From the IMG/VR virus record IMGVR_UViG_3300010938_000808, positions 1 to 50,503 of that record: a stretch of 50,503 bases of DNA. The stretch is one strand, 5' to 3'. The notes beneath the pieces are model-generated. The model worked only from the letters and a program-made list of their open reading frames with translations. It did no database searches and was not told where the DNA came from. Positions 8,065 to 15,514 of this stretch are shown here, piece after piece (position 1 is the stretch's first letter; each line of letters starts with the position of its first letter). This DNA comes from a virus. Both the position numbers and the translations under genes were made by a program.

Positions 8065-10683
8065 TTAGGTAATTTTATTTAGATTCCAGTGCTTTTTCAT
8101 TGATAAAGGCTCTCCAACATCGCATATTTCGAACTCAACCTCTAGAGGGACATTTATCCAATTCCATTGTCGTTGTAATTTTTTCTCGGCTAATCTTTTC
8201 AGAACTTTTGCGCACCATTGAAGTTCTTCTGAAGGACATTCTACTGTTACTTCATCATGCACCTGGCTTACTAAGCGACTTTGTTTTTTATTTTGTTTCA
8301 AAAGTTGATCAAATTCTATCAAAACCCATAACAAACAATGAAAAGCGGTGCCTTGTATCGGATAGTTAGAAACCTGCTTTCGGTCCATTAATCCGCTACA
8401 TCGAAAACCAGTCAGCATTTCTATATAACCATTTTTTATGTAGTTTCGCCACATTCTTTCTTTCCATGCGGAATATGTTTTGTAACGCTCGTTCCAGAAG
8501 GAGTCTTCCACTTTCTTCACGTGTTGCTCGAAGCGATTAAATGACAATAAGTTCCCCCTTCGGCCCAATCGAACTAGCTTTTTTTGTTCCAGATGCTCTA
8601 GCGCAGGCGTACCGTCTTTCAATCGAGAGTCTGCGGCCCATTTAATGAGATTCTTAGTGCAATTTACGTAATAATCTCCATAAAACTGAGGGAATACGAA
8701 GGAGTTCTTAGCAGCTTGTCTAAGGCGAGATTCATTAGGATCGTGCTTATCTAGAGAATCGAGAAGAAATAGCTCAATTGCCATATCACGATGCATATCA
8801 CCATTGAGAGTGTCTTTGATTAGTTTTTCGTCCTGCGTGTAAACACAAGCAATACGAACCTCTATCCCAGAAAAGTCCATAGACAAAAACTGTTTCCCGG
8901 GGCGAGGGTATAATACACTTCGACACATTTTCATTGTCTCGAGATCCCGTTTGGGGAGATTTTGGAAATTGGGATGATCTGAGCTAGATCGATATGTTCT
9001 GGTGGTGTGAAGCTGAAAAAATGGATGTAAAATTCCATCGCATTGTTCTCTCAAAAATTGGTCTAAGTAAGTGTCTCGGATTTTTTTGAGCTTGCGAATT
9101 TCTAAGATTTTGTCTAATTCTGGAAGTTTCAGTTCCTTTAATGCTTCATCATCAGTGGAACCTTTCCCTGAGGCAGTTAATTTTAAAGGCGGGGTCTTCT
9201 TGAACTCGTATAAAAATTTAGATAGCTGATCATTAGAATTGATATTAAACTTAGAAGGACCAACAAAAGTCTTCCACTGCTGTCCAAATTCGGATTGGAC
9301 TAGCTCAGCCGTTAGATGATCAATGGTGCGGGATAATTTGTTTTTTAGCTTATTACATTTTTCCGTTGCTATTACGATTCCATTTTGTTCCATATTTTCC
9401 AAAGCTATTGTACCATTATGAAATAGGCGATAGGCTTTACTGAGAGAAGGTGATTGAGATATTTGAGAAATTTGGATTTGAGCTAGACGATAAGTTAGAA
9501 GTGCGTCCATACCACAGTACTTTAACAGGTCTCGGGTTTTTTCATGATTTCTTATCAGAAGCTCTATCTTGTTTTTGGAATTAGCCCCTTTGTTGGAGCT
9601 TTCTACAGAACTTAAAAAGGGAGCCACAGATTCATCATAATTTGGAAGGCCGAATTGAACATAAGTCTGAAACTTGAGACTAGTTATCCCGGCTCGGTTA
9701 TCTAAAATATGAGCAGCAATCATTGTATCCCACTTCCAGCCTTTTACTTCACATTTCAATCGTGCGCGGCTCCACATCTCCTCAAACTTCATATTATGAG
9801 CAATTTTTTCAATTTTATCATTAGCCAGAAGTCCTTTGAGCAGTTGGAGTTGCTCCGAGTCAGATTGATCTACCAGAGATGCTATGGCTTGATTTTCGCT
9901 CAGAGCGATTCCAATAGCCACTATCTTATGCCCATCCGCCCAAGGTTTTAGCCCAGTAGTCTCATAGTCAATGGCTATGGTAGAGCCTTCTGGAATGTCT
10001 CGAATCCATGAAAGGTCTTCAGCGATTTCAATATACTTATCTAAATCATCTAAAGTTGGAAAGTTTTTCTGGGTTAACTTGATCGCGTTTCGAAGATCCC
10101 TTTTCCATTTTCTGGATATTTCTGGGGCTTCTCCTGTTCTGAGAATAAAACTGGGATGGTATGTTGGGCATATGAAAGATCTTAAGATTTGGTCTGGTAT
10201 ATTCCATCCAGCCCATTTCTCCATGCTTCCAATATCCTTTTTCCAGTTCATTCCGATTACAGATTCAACAGCGCAAGATCCTAATAAAATTATTACTTTC
10301 GGGTTATATGTTTTGATTGCGCTCAAAACTTTGTATCTGCAAAAGGAGATTTCCTTGGATGTTGGGGCACGATTAGATCCGCTTTTAGTCGTTGGTCGGC
10401 AGTTAACTGCATTTATACTTATGCAATCTTCAAACAGTTCCACTCCCAAGCTTCTCATAGTTTTCTGAAGTAGTAAACCGGCTTTTCCTTGCCATGGTTT
10501 TCCTCTTTGGTCTTCCACCTCACCGGGAGCTTCCCCCACTACCATGATATTTTTCTTTCCTTTGCCAAAGGGCTCTATACAAGGAGATTTGGCATTAAGA
10601 TACAGTTGACAATCAGAACATCTCCCTGGCAGACTTTCTGGTTGAGATGTTCCAGCCTTTATCAAAAGTCCTTGTTTAATCAT
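8065..10683 (-). CDS. DNA polymerase I (family A) with N-terminal uracil-DNA-glycosylase domain
   Basis: The protein has 872 residues and three parts. Residues 1-~205 form a family-4-type uracil-DNA glycosylase: CxxC (C22, C25), GEAPGEVED, NAVNCRP, a later Cys in EISFCRY and YHPSFILR, so all four iron-sulfur cysteines appear present. Residues ~230-400 form a 3'-5' exonuclease with DYETTG, AHNMKFEE and YCGMDALLTYRL, so proofreading is likely. Residues ~410-872 are the polymerase: motif A MDFSGIEVRI, motif B RQAAKNSFVFPQFYG (one residue longer than in bacterial PolI) and motif C QVHDEVTVE. ATG overlaps the clamp gene's TGA as ATGA. The fusion would couple uracil detection to synthesis. Confidence 0.93.
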   Translation of the reverse strand: MIKQGLLIKAGTSQPESLPGRCSDCQLYLNAKSPCIEPFGKGKKNIMVVGEAPGEVEDQRGKPWQGKAGLLLQKTMRSLGVELFEDCISINAVNCRPTTKSGSNRAPTSKEISFCRYKVLSAIKTYNPKVIILLGSCAVESVIGMNWKKDIGSMEKWAGWNIPDQILRSFICPTYHPSFILRTGEAPEISRKWKRDLRNAIKLTQKNFPTLDDLDKYIEIAEDLSWIRDIPEGSTIAIDYETTGLKPWADGHKIVAIGIALSENQAIASLVDQSDSEQLQLLKGLLANDKIEKIAHNMKFEEMWSRARLKCEVKGWKWDTMIAAHILDNRAGITSLKFQTYVQFGLPNYDESVAPFLSSVESSNKGANSKNKIELLIRNHEKTRDLLKYCGMDALLTYRLAQIQISQISQSPSLSKAYRLFHNGTIALENMEQNGIVIATEKCNKLKNKLSRTIDHLTAELVQSEFGQQWKTFVGPSKFNINSNDQLSKFLYEFKKTPPLKLTASGKGSTDDEALKELKLPELDKILEIRKLKKIRDTYLDQFLREQCDGILHPFFQLHTTRTYRSSSDHPNFQNLPKRDLETMKMCRSVLYPRPGKQFLSMDFSGIEVRIACVYTQDEKLIKDTLNGDMHRDMAIELFLLDSLDKHDPNESRLRQAAKNSFVFPQFYGDYYVNCTKNLIKWAADSRLKDGTPALEHLEQKKLVRLGRRGNLLSFNRFEQHVKKVEDSFWNERYKTYSAWKERMWRNYIKNGYIEMLTGFRCSGLMDRKQVSNYPIQGTAFHCLLWVLIEFDQLLKQNKKQSRLVSQVHDEVTVECPSEELQWCAKVLKRLAEKKLQRQWNWINVPLEVEFEICDVGEPLSMKKHWNLNKIT

Positions 10684-11771
10684 TGCTTTTTTACAGCAAG
10701 AGCTAAAGCGTAGATCTCTTTATATTTGTCTAGTTCTGTCATAATTACAATTGCAATAAAGTTTTTAGAGCTTTCGACAAAACCAATTAACGATTCCTGA
10801 TTAATTCCTGCAAGTAAAAGTTCCGAATCAAAGTCAATGCTAAAATCAGGTAGCTCTTTTAAGCAACCAGCAGAAAATGATTCCTTAAAACTCGCAATCT
10901 GAGTGCTTCTTGCTATGACACACGTATTTTCACTTTTTTGTAATTGAGTAAAGGGCTGCTCGTCTTTACTGCAAAAAGCGCTAGCTCTCTTTAATGTAGG
11001 AATTAAGTCGGGAACTTCTGAGACTTTATACAAATGCACAGAAGCAAAAGACTTCCAAATATCTGTTAGCTTGTCGAATTCTTGAGCTCCAGCATCGGCA
11101 GTTACTATCAATAGCTTAATCTCTATATTGTTTGGAGTTAGGAAACTAATTAATTCGGAGTCATAAAGCATTATCTTATTGATATTATACTTTGTTAATG
11201 CTTGAGCGGATTTAGCTCTTAAGAATAGATTATCTATCTCAAGGCCAAAATCAACTTTCCATGCACGAAACCCATCAGTTACTTGTATTGCGGTTTGCGT
11301 AAAGTTCAATAAGTCAAAAGGAGTGCATAATGCTTTTGCCGCAATTTCAATTCCTTTTGGAAGCAATTTTGCGAAAATATTTTCATGAATGTCAAAAGTT
11401 CTCAAAAGATTACCATTGCTTTGCCACATAACAGGAACTTCAGCTTTACTCACAGTAAGCGAGCAATTTATCCCACTATGCTCAATTATTATCTTTGAAT
11501 CTTCTATCGTTAGTATTGACGTTTTTGAATTGTCAGGTAATAAGTCAATGATCGAATACCACTCATTGAATGGTATTTGTATACATTTATCATAGCATAA
11601 GATTTCCGAAGGAATTTTCGCAGCAATATCAAATCCTTGTGCTATAATTCCTTCATTATAGAGTAGTAACTGAAATGGAACTATTTTAACGTCTGAACAT
11701 GCTGCGTAAATTGGTTTAGTAATAGCAGTTAATCGTTTAAGTTCAGAACATTCAATTTCAATCTGTTTCAT
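10680..11771 (-). CDS. Probable DNA sliding clamp (beta/PCNA-like)
   Basis: The protein has 363 residues from the ATG at 11771 (MKQIEIECSEL), which has AAGGGAG 7 bases upstream. A longer frame to 11849 would run through a strong inverted repeat and has a poor SD. The sequence shows alternating beta strands and the length of a three-domain clamp, with an N-terminal ECSELKRLTAITKPIYAA helix-strand pattern and a C-terminal FIAIVIMTE strand. It overlaps the polymerase gene by 4 bases, and the clamp loader follows the polymerase. Context is the main support, because clamp sequences diverge strongly. Confidence 0.6.
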   Translation of the reverse strand: MKQIEIECSELKRLTAITKPIYAACSDVKIVPFQLLLYNEGIIAQGFDIAAKIPSEILCYDKCIQIPFNEWYSIIDLLPDNSKTSILTIEDSKIIIEHSGINCSLTVSKAEVPVMWQSNGNLLRTFDIHENIFAKLLPKGIEIAAKALCTPFDLLNFTQTAIQVTDGFRAWKVDFGLEIDNLFLRAKSAQALTKYNINKIMLYDSELISFLTPNNIEIKLLIVTADAGAQEFDKLTDIWKSFASVHLYKVSEVPDLIPTLKRASAFCSKDEQPFTQLQKSENTCVIARSTQIASFKESFSAGCLKELPDFSIDFDSELLLAGINQESLIGFVESSKNFIAIVIMTELDKYKEIYALALAVKKQ

Positions 11772-11802
11772 TGCACTTTCTCCCTTCATAGTTTTTATAG
11801 AA

Positions 11803-11850
11803 AATGAATTCTGAGTAAGTCTAGTAATTAAAGCTTGCTCAGAATTCATT
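11803..11850 (-). repeat. Long inverted repeat before the clamp gene
   Basis: The 17-base arms at 11803-11819 and 11834-11850 pair with a single G-T wobble around a 14-base loop; the outer 13 bases (AATGAATTCTGAG and complement) are perfect. It lies between the stop of the KEKV protein (11860) and the clamp start (11771). On the minus strand it is followed by TTTTCTATAAAAAC, so it could be a leaky terminator, an mRNA-processing or stability hairpin, or an operator. Confidence 0.7.
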
Positions 11851-11859
11851 CTCTTGATC

Positions 11860-12375
11860 TCATATTATGTTTTTCTTACGAAGAGCACGCATAAATCTCC
11901 AACTAATATAAACTCCAGTATCGGTTGTTGTTTTTGCAACATTTACACCCAAAGATTCAAGTTTCTCAGTAATTGCAGTTTTTAGTTCCTTGTGTTCGCA
12001 ATCAAACCCAAGTTCAGAAAACGCATCAGCAATGATCTCAAAAACATCAATTTTGGATTTTTGCCTTAGTCCTTTCTCTTTTACTTTCTCCTTTACTTTC
12101 TCCTTTACTTTCTCCTTTACTTTTTCTTTAGTGGGTTTCTCTTTCGAAGGCGTTTCTTGCTTCTCCTCTTCTAATTTGTCTAACTTGAGTATAGATTTCA
12201 ATAATGTTGTTGACTTAGCAGAAAAATGATCATTTTTCCAGTCAACAAGCTCTCCTGCTTCTTTAATCATCTCAATAAGCAAATCAAGATCTTCTTCGTC
12301 AGGGTTCAAAGCTGGATCAAGACCTAATACTTCATTCATTTCTTCTGCAAGCTTCCTGATTCCCTTTACGTCCAT
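11860..12375 (-). CDS. Hypothetical protein with KEKV tandem repeats
   Basis: The protein has 171 residues. The N-terminal ~70 residues are acidic and helical. A Lys/Glu-rich linker follows with KEKVKEKVKEKVKEKVKEK (about residues 83-101), coded by 12-base tandem repeats. The C-terminal ~65 residues look like a small folded domain (IDVFEIIADAFSELGFDCEH...VYISWRFMRALRKKNII), possibly winged-helix-like. AGGAGGG precedes the ATG. It is first after a candidate promoter and upstream of clamp and polymerase. Family not recognised. Confidence 0.7.
   Translation of the reverse strand: MDVKGIRKLAEEMNEVLGLDPALNPDEEDLDLLIEMIKEAGELVDWKNDHFSAKSTTLLKSILKLDKLEEEKQETPSKEKPTKEKVKEKVKEKVKEKVKEKGLRQKSKIDVFEIIADAFSELGFDCEHKELKTAITEKLESLGVNVAKTTTDTGVYISWRFMRALRKKNII
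12080..12127. repeat. 12-base tandem repeat, about four copies
   Basis: Plus strand unit TTTACTTTCTCC occurs at 12080, 12092 and 12104, with a decayed fourth copy at 12116. It encodes the KEKV repeats of the gene above and is prone to copy-number change. Confidence 0.85.
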
Positions 12376-12418
12376 GATTTATCCCTCCTGATACAGATAT
12401 TGGTGATCAACTATAGAT

Positions 12419-12446
12419 ATTATAGTGACATCTTCGTTTTTATTAA
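12419..12446 (-). promoter_or_regulatory. Candidate minus-strand promoter for the KEKV-clamp-polymerase genes
   Basis: In the 74-base gap after dpdA, the minus strand carries TTAATA (12441-12446), a 16-base spacer and a perfect TATAAT (12419-12424), about 45 bases before the ATG at 12375. The -35 matches four of six consensus bases. No terminator is visible between dpdA and this site. Confidence 0.45.
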
Positions 12447-12449
12447 GAT

Positions 12450-13514
12450 CTACGTAAAGCGCTTACTTTCAGTATCTCCATGGTTTTGAGACTCTGCTTT
12501 TAAGCTCCGTGCAAGTCTTAATTTTTCTAGTGTTGAGCGAACAAATGTTTTATTTTCATAGCTAACCAGTATATTGAATTGGAATCCAATTTTGTTCAAA
12601 AAAGAGTTAAAGTCATTAACTCTATCTTCGAACCGCTTGAGAGAGTAAAATGTATATCTGTGATAAAACCATGGTCGTTTGCCATACTTATTTTCAATAT
12701 AATTTACAATATCAGAAAACGCTGCATTAAATTCTAACACAGATAGTAAATACATAAAAGCATGATAATTTAATATTTCGTTATGTAAACTATCATCAAA
12801 AAGTTCTTTGAAAAAAAATGAATAGCTTCTTGCTCTTTGCACTATAAGATCCCTTTGGCAAGGTAAATAACGCGACAGTAATCCACGATCGATTAGCTCG
12901 ATAAAAGGCTGATGTTTTTTTTCCACTGTTTCTGCTATTATCGTGGGGCGCTTATATGTATGGGGTATAAACAATAGTTTTTTATGATCAGGATTATAGA
13001 TTACAAATCTAGCGTATTTTCTTGCAAACAATGCTACTGTAGAGTCAGCACTATCAAATTCAAAACGCTTGAAAAAATCAAGGTCATTAAGCCCAAATCC
13101 ATGAAAGCTAATACTTTCAAGAATATCAGCTGGAAAATACCTTCGAATTGTTATCAACCATGGAACTGTCAAGTCTTTGCCAAAAGCAGCTATTCCGCCA
13201 ATAGCAATTCTTTTGTAATTATTTATATACTTTGAAATAATTTCTAAGGGCTCGGGATAATGAATTGTAGGAACAGGATTAAGGCCATTACTCTCCATTA
13301 TCTTCTGATTCTCATAAGTTTTTATCGGATTTCCTATTACATCTAATACAGCATATTCAGTGATAATATCCTTGTTTTCATGTAAGAACTTAATATAACT
13401 GTCTATGTTTATATTAATTCCTTTTGTGAATGCACTAAATGCCCCTGAATCCACAAAAACTTTATCAATCCATGGTTCTAAATAGAATGTTTCATTTGTA
13501 ACATTACCTTGCAT
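12450..13514 (-). CDS. dpdA: DpdA-like DNA guanine transglycosylase
   Basis: The protein has 354 residues and resembles the TGT family in its DNA-acting DpdA branch. VDSGAFSAFTKG (Asp22) matches the TGT DSGGF motif, IAIGGIAAFGKD the GGLAVGE-like loop, and SFHGFGLNDL...FDSADSTVALFARK the nucleophile region. It would exchange guanine in DNA for a 7-deazaguanine made by the three upstream genes. DpdA proteins lack the tRNA-binding zinc site of TGT, and none is seen here. The N-terminus is short: the DSGAF motif starts at residue 22, earlier than I expect for phage DpdA. The SD GGAGGTAG is good, and the gene overlaps the FolE fusion by 11 bases. Confidence 0.82.
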   Translation of the reverse strand: MQGNVTNETFYLEPWIDKVFVDSGAFSAFTKGININIDSYIKFLHENKDIITEYAVLDVIGNPIKTYENQKIMESNGLNPVPTIHYPEPLEIISKYINNYKRIAIGGIAAFGKDLTVPWLITIRRYFPADILESISFHGFGLNDLDFFKRFEFDSADSTVALFARKYARFVIYNPDHKKLLFIPHTYKRPTIIAETVEKKHQPFIELIDRGLLSRYLPCQRDLIVQRARSYSFFFKELFDDSLHNEILNYHAFMYLLSVLEFNAAFSDIVNYIENKYGKRPWFYHRYTFYSLKRFEDRVNDFNSFLNKIGFQFNILVSYENKTFVRSTLEKLRLARSLKAESQNHGDTESKRFT

Positions 13515-14400
13515 TTCTACCTCCGAATATAAGCGACATCAATTCTGCTCTTGCTGCTATCCCTTTTTGAGTAGGCTCTAAGAATACCCCGGTCAAACTT
13601 GATGTGATCATTATACTGCTTTGCTTTTCAACCCCTCTCGCCCTCATGCATAAATGATTTGCTTCTATTATACATGCAGCTCCAATACATTGTAATTTTT
13701 CTTGTAGAAAATCGACAACATTTTTTCCAATTCTCTCTTGGATTTGAAGCCTTTTCGCAAAAGTATCTATAATCCTTGCAAGTTTACTTATACCAATTAC
13801 TTTCCCGTTACTACCTGGAATATAAGCAACATGCGCCTTTCCGAAGAAAGGAAGAATATGATGCTCACAAAGAGAATAGAATTCTATATTCTTTAGAAGA
13901 ATCATCTCATTATAACCTTCCATATTGAAAGTTTTTACAATCTCATCAAGATTTTGATGATATCCCAAGCACATTTCTTTTAGCGCTGCAATAACTCTTT
14001 TTGGAGTCTCTTTAAGGCCATCCCGGTTAGGATCATCTCCTAAGTATTCGATGATTCGTGCAATATTCTCTTCAATTCCTTCATGCTGTAGAGAAGGATG
14101 TTGACGCTCCCAAGGAAATGAAACCCATACTCCAATCAACCCCTCAGATTGTTTATCAACCAAAGTAACAAAAGGTTTTGAAGGATATTTTTGTTGATAG
14201 TAATTTTTTGTCCTTCCTGAGTCAAGAATATCATCTAAAATAATATCAGCATCATCTGGAGAGATACATGGAATAGCGTTTCTAAGTAGAATGCATGCTA
14301 TCATGCCACCATTAGGTACTCCATATATTTTCTTTTCTGAAATATCAAACTTTGCTATTCTCTGCCTTATATCATCCCAGCTAAGTATATACTTATCCAT
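13504..14400 (-). CDS. folE: Phosphoribosyltransferase-GTP cyclohydrolase I fusion
   Basis: The protein has 298 residues. Residues 1-~98 look like a type-I phosphoribosyltransferase: YGVPNGGMIACILLRN, the PRPP loop IILDDILDSG (53-62) and WVSFPWERQ. Residues ~105-298 are a complete GTP cyclohydrolase I with zinc ligands C178, H181 and C251 (SLCEHH, HLCMRARGV). FolE makes dihydroneopterin triphosphate, the first precursor of 7-deazaguanines. The PRTase could salvage the guanine released when DpdA swaps bases, returning it towards GTP; this is inference from the fusion. It lies between queE and dpdA, with overlap into dpdA. Confidence 0.88.
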   Translation of the reverse strand: MDKYILSWDDIRQRIAKFDISEKKIYGVPNGGMIACILLRNAIPCISPDDADIILDDILDSGRTKNYYQQKYPSKPFVTLVDKQSEGLIGVWVSFPWERQHPSLQHEGIEENIARIIEYLGDDPNRDGLKETPKRVIAALKEMCLGYHQNLDEIVKTFNMEGYNEMILLKNIEFYSLCEHHILPFFGKAHVAYIPGSNGKVIGISKLARIIDTFAKRLQIQERIGKNVVDFLQEKLQCIGAACIIEANHLCMRARGVEKQSSIMITSSLTGVFLEPTQKGIAARAELMSLIFGGRNAR

Positions 14401-14411
14401 ACTTATCTCCT

Positions 14412-15071
14412 CTAAGGCAAATTTACAATTTTATGGATTTGGATTGACAATGTAATTCTATTCGGATCAATACTGCTAGAGAATATTACAAACTGTATAA
14501 TCTCGTTAGCAAGTTTCGGATCTGCGTTCAATGGGCTCAATAAGACCCTTCCTTTGTATCCCAAACTGTCTATCTTCAATAAATCCTTTGAAAACCACTT
14601 AAGATCTTTTGCATCATGAATTACATACTTGACAATAATGTTAGGAGATTCCCAGCGTTGATTGTCGTTCATATATTTACTCATTCCGCTAGAAGGACAC
14701 TTTCTATCAATAATCCAGTATGCTTTTTTAATAAAATCTCCAGGGATTCCTATTGATCCATTTGTCTCGACTTGGACAAGAAAACCCCTGCTATATAAGT
14801 CATCAATTAGTCTGACAATATCTTCATATGAGTTTGCAAGAGGTTCTCCTCCTGTTAGCAAGATTTGTTTGATTCTATAGCTTTCAATCTTTTTGAGTAA
14901 TTCATCGAGATCATATAATACTCCACCATACATGTCTTGTGCTCTCTTTGTATCACACCATATGCACTTCAAATTGCATCCCTGGAATCTCACAAAAAGA
15001 GTTATACTGCCTTGATGAAAGTATCCACCTTCTCCTGATATAGATACAAAGATTTCATTAACATTAAGCAT
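14412..15071 (-). CDS. queE: QueE-like 7-carboxy-7-deazaguanine synthase (radical SAM)
   Basis: The protein has 219 residues from the ATG at 15071 (MLNVNEIFVSISGEGG), one base after the queD stop, with GGAGATG upstream; a longer frame reaches into queD but is unlikely. Motifs are ISGEGGYFHQG, RFQGCNLKCIWCDT (radical-SAM CxxxCxxC cluster) and LLTGGEPL (SAM-binding GGE). It converts 6-carboxytetrahydropterin to 7-carboxy-7-deazaguanine (CDG). It is the third enzyme of the pathway, and no queC follows it. Confidence 0.92.
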   Translation of the reverse strand: MLNVNEIFVSISGEGGYFHQGSITLFVRFQGCNLKCIWCDTKRAQDMYGGVLYDLDELLKKIESYRIKQILLTGGEPLANSYEDIVRLIDDLYSRGFLVQVETNGSIGIPGDFIKKAYWIIDRKCPSSGMSKYMNDNQRWESPNIIVKYVIHDAKDLKWFSKDLLKIDSLGYKGRVLLSPLNADPKLANEIIQFVIFSSSIDPNRITLSIQIHKIVNLP

Positions 15072-15072
15072 C

Positions 15073-15465
15073 TCACATCTCCACTTCAGCCCAGCAATTA
15101 GGAGTCTCGTAAAGAATGACTTTATCAAGCTTGATTTCCTTGTCATTTATTGACTTTTCGATCCAATCAACAATTATTGAAGCAATCCATTCAGCAATTC
15201 GTTCTGCTGTTGGGCAATCAAAGGGGAATCCGATATTGTGCAAATCATTCAAAAGAGAATGATCTAAAATACTTGTAATTCTTTGATTTACTACTGCTTT
15301 AATATCTCCAAAATCAATCAACATTCCTTTATTATTAAGCTTGTCCCCTGATAAGCAAATAATCAATGTATACGTGTGGCCATGAAGGTTTCTGCATTTC
15401 CCTTTATGAGTAGGAAGAAAATGCGCTGCATCAAACGTTGTTTTATAGCAAACCTTTGTCTTCAT
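15073..15465 (-). CDS. queD: QueD-like 6-carboxytetrahydropterin synthase
   Basis: The protein has 130 residues, the usual length. Zinc ligands are His in DAAHFLP and both in NLHGHTY, the catalytic Cys precedes them in KGKCRNLHGH, and DHSLLND, PTAERIAEWI and the late ETPNCWAEV Glu complete the site. It turns dihydroneopterin triphosphate into 6-carboxytetrahydropterin. It is the first gene of the modification operon. GGGGGGAAGTGAG precedes the ATG. Confidence 0.93.
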   Translation of the reverse strand: MKTKVCYKTTFDAAHFLPTHKGKCRNLHGHTYTLIICLSGDKLNNKGMLIDFGDIKAVVNQRITSILDHSLLNDLHNIGFPFDCPTAERIAEWIASIIVDWIEKSINDKEIKLDKVILYETPNCWAEVEM

Positions 15466-15480
15466 CTCACTTCCCCCCTA

Positions 15481-15497
15481 TTGCATATTATATGCAA
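15481..15497. promoter_or_regulatory. Palindrome with TATAAT upstream of queD (possible operator/promoter)
   Basis: TTGCATA and TATGCAA flank a 3-base centre, a perfect 7+7 palindrome about 16 bases before the queD start. Its minus strand contains TATAAT. No good -35 is visible at 16-18 bases. A repressor site over a weak promoter is plausible. Confidence 0.35.
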
Positions 15498-15514
15498 AAA
15501 GCTAAAATCCATTG

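Noticed and set aside
9971-10468. 165-codon plus-strand ORF opposite the UDG domain of the polymerase
   Set aside because: It is an antisense shadow of a gene with full UDG motifs and has no SD or family.
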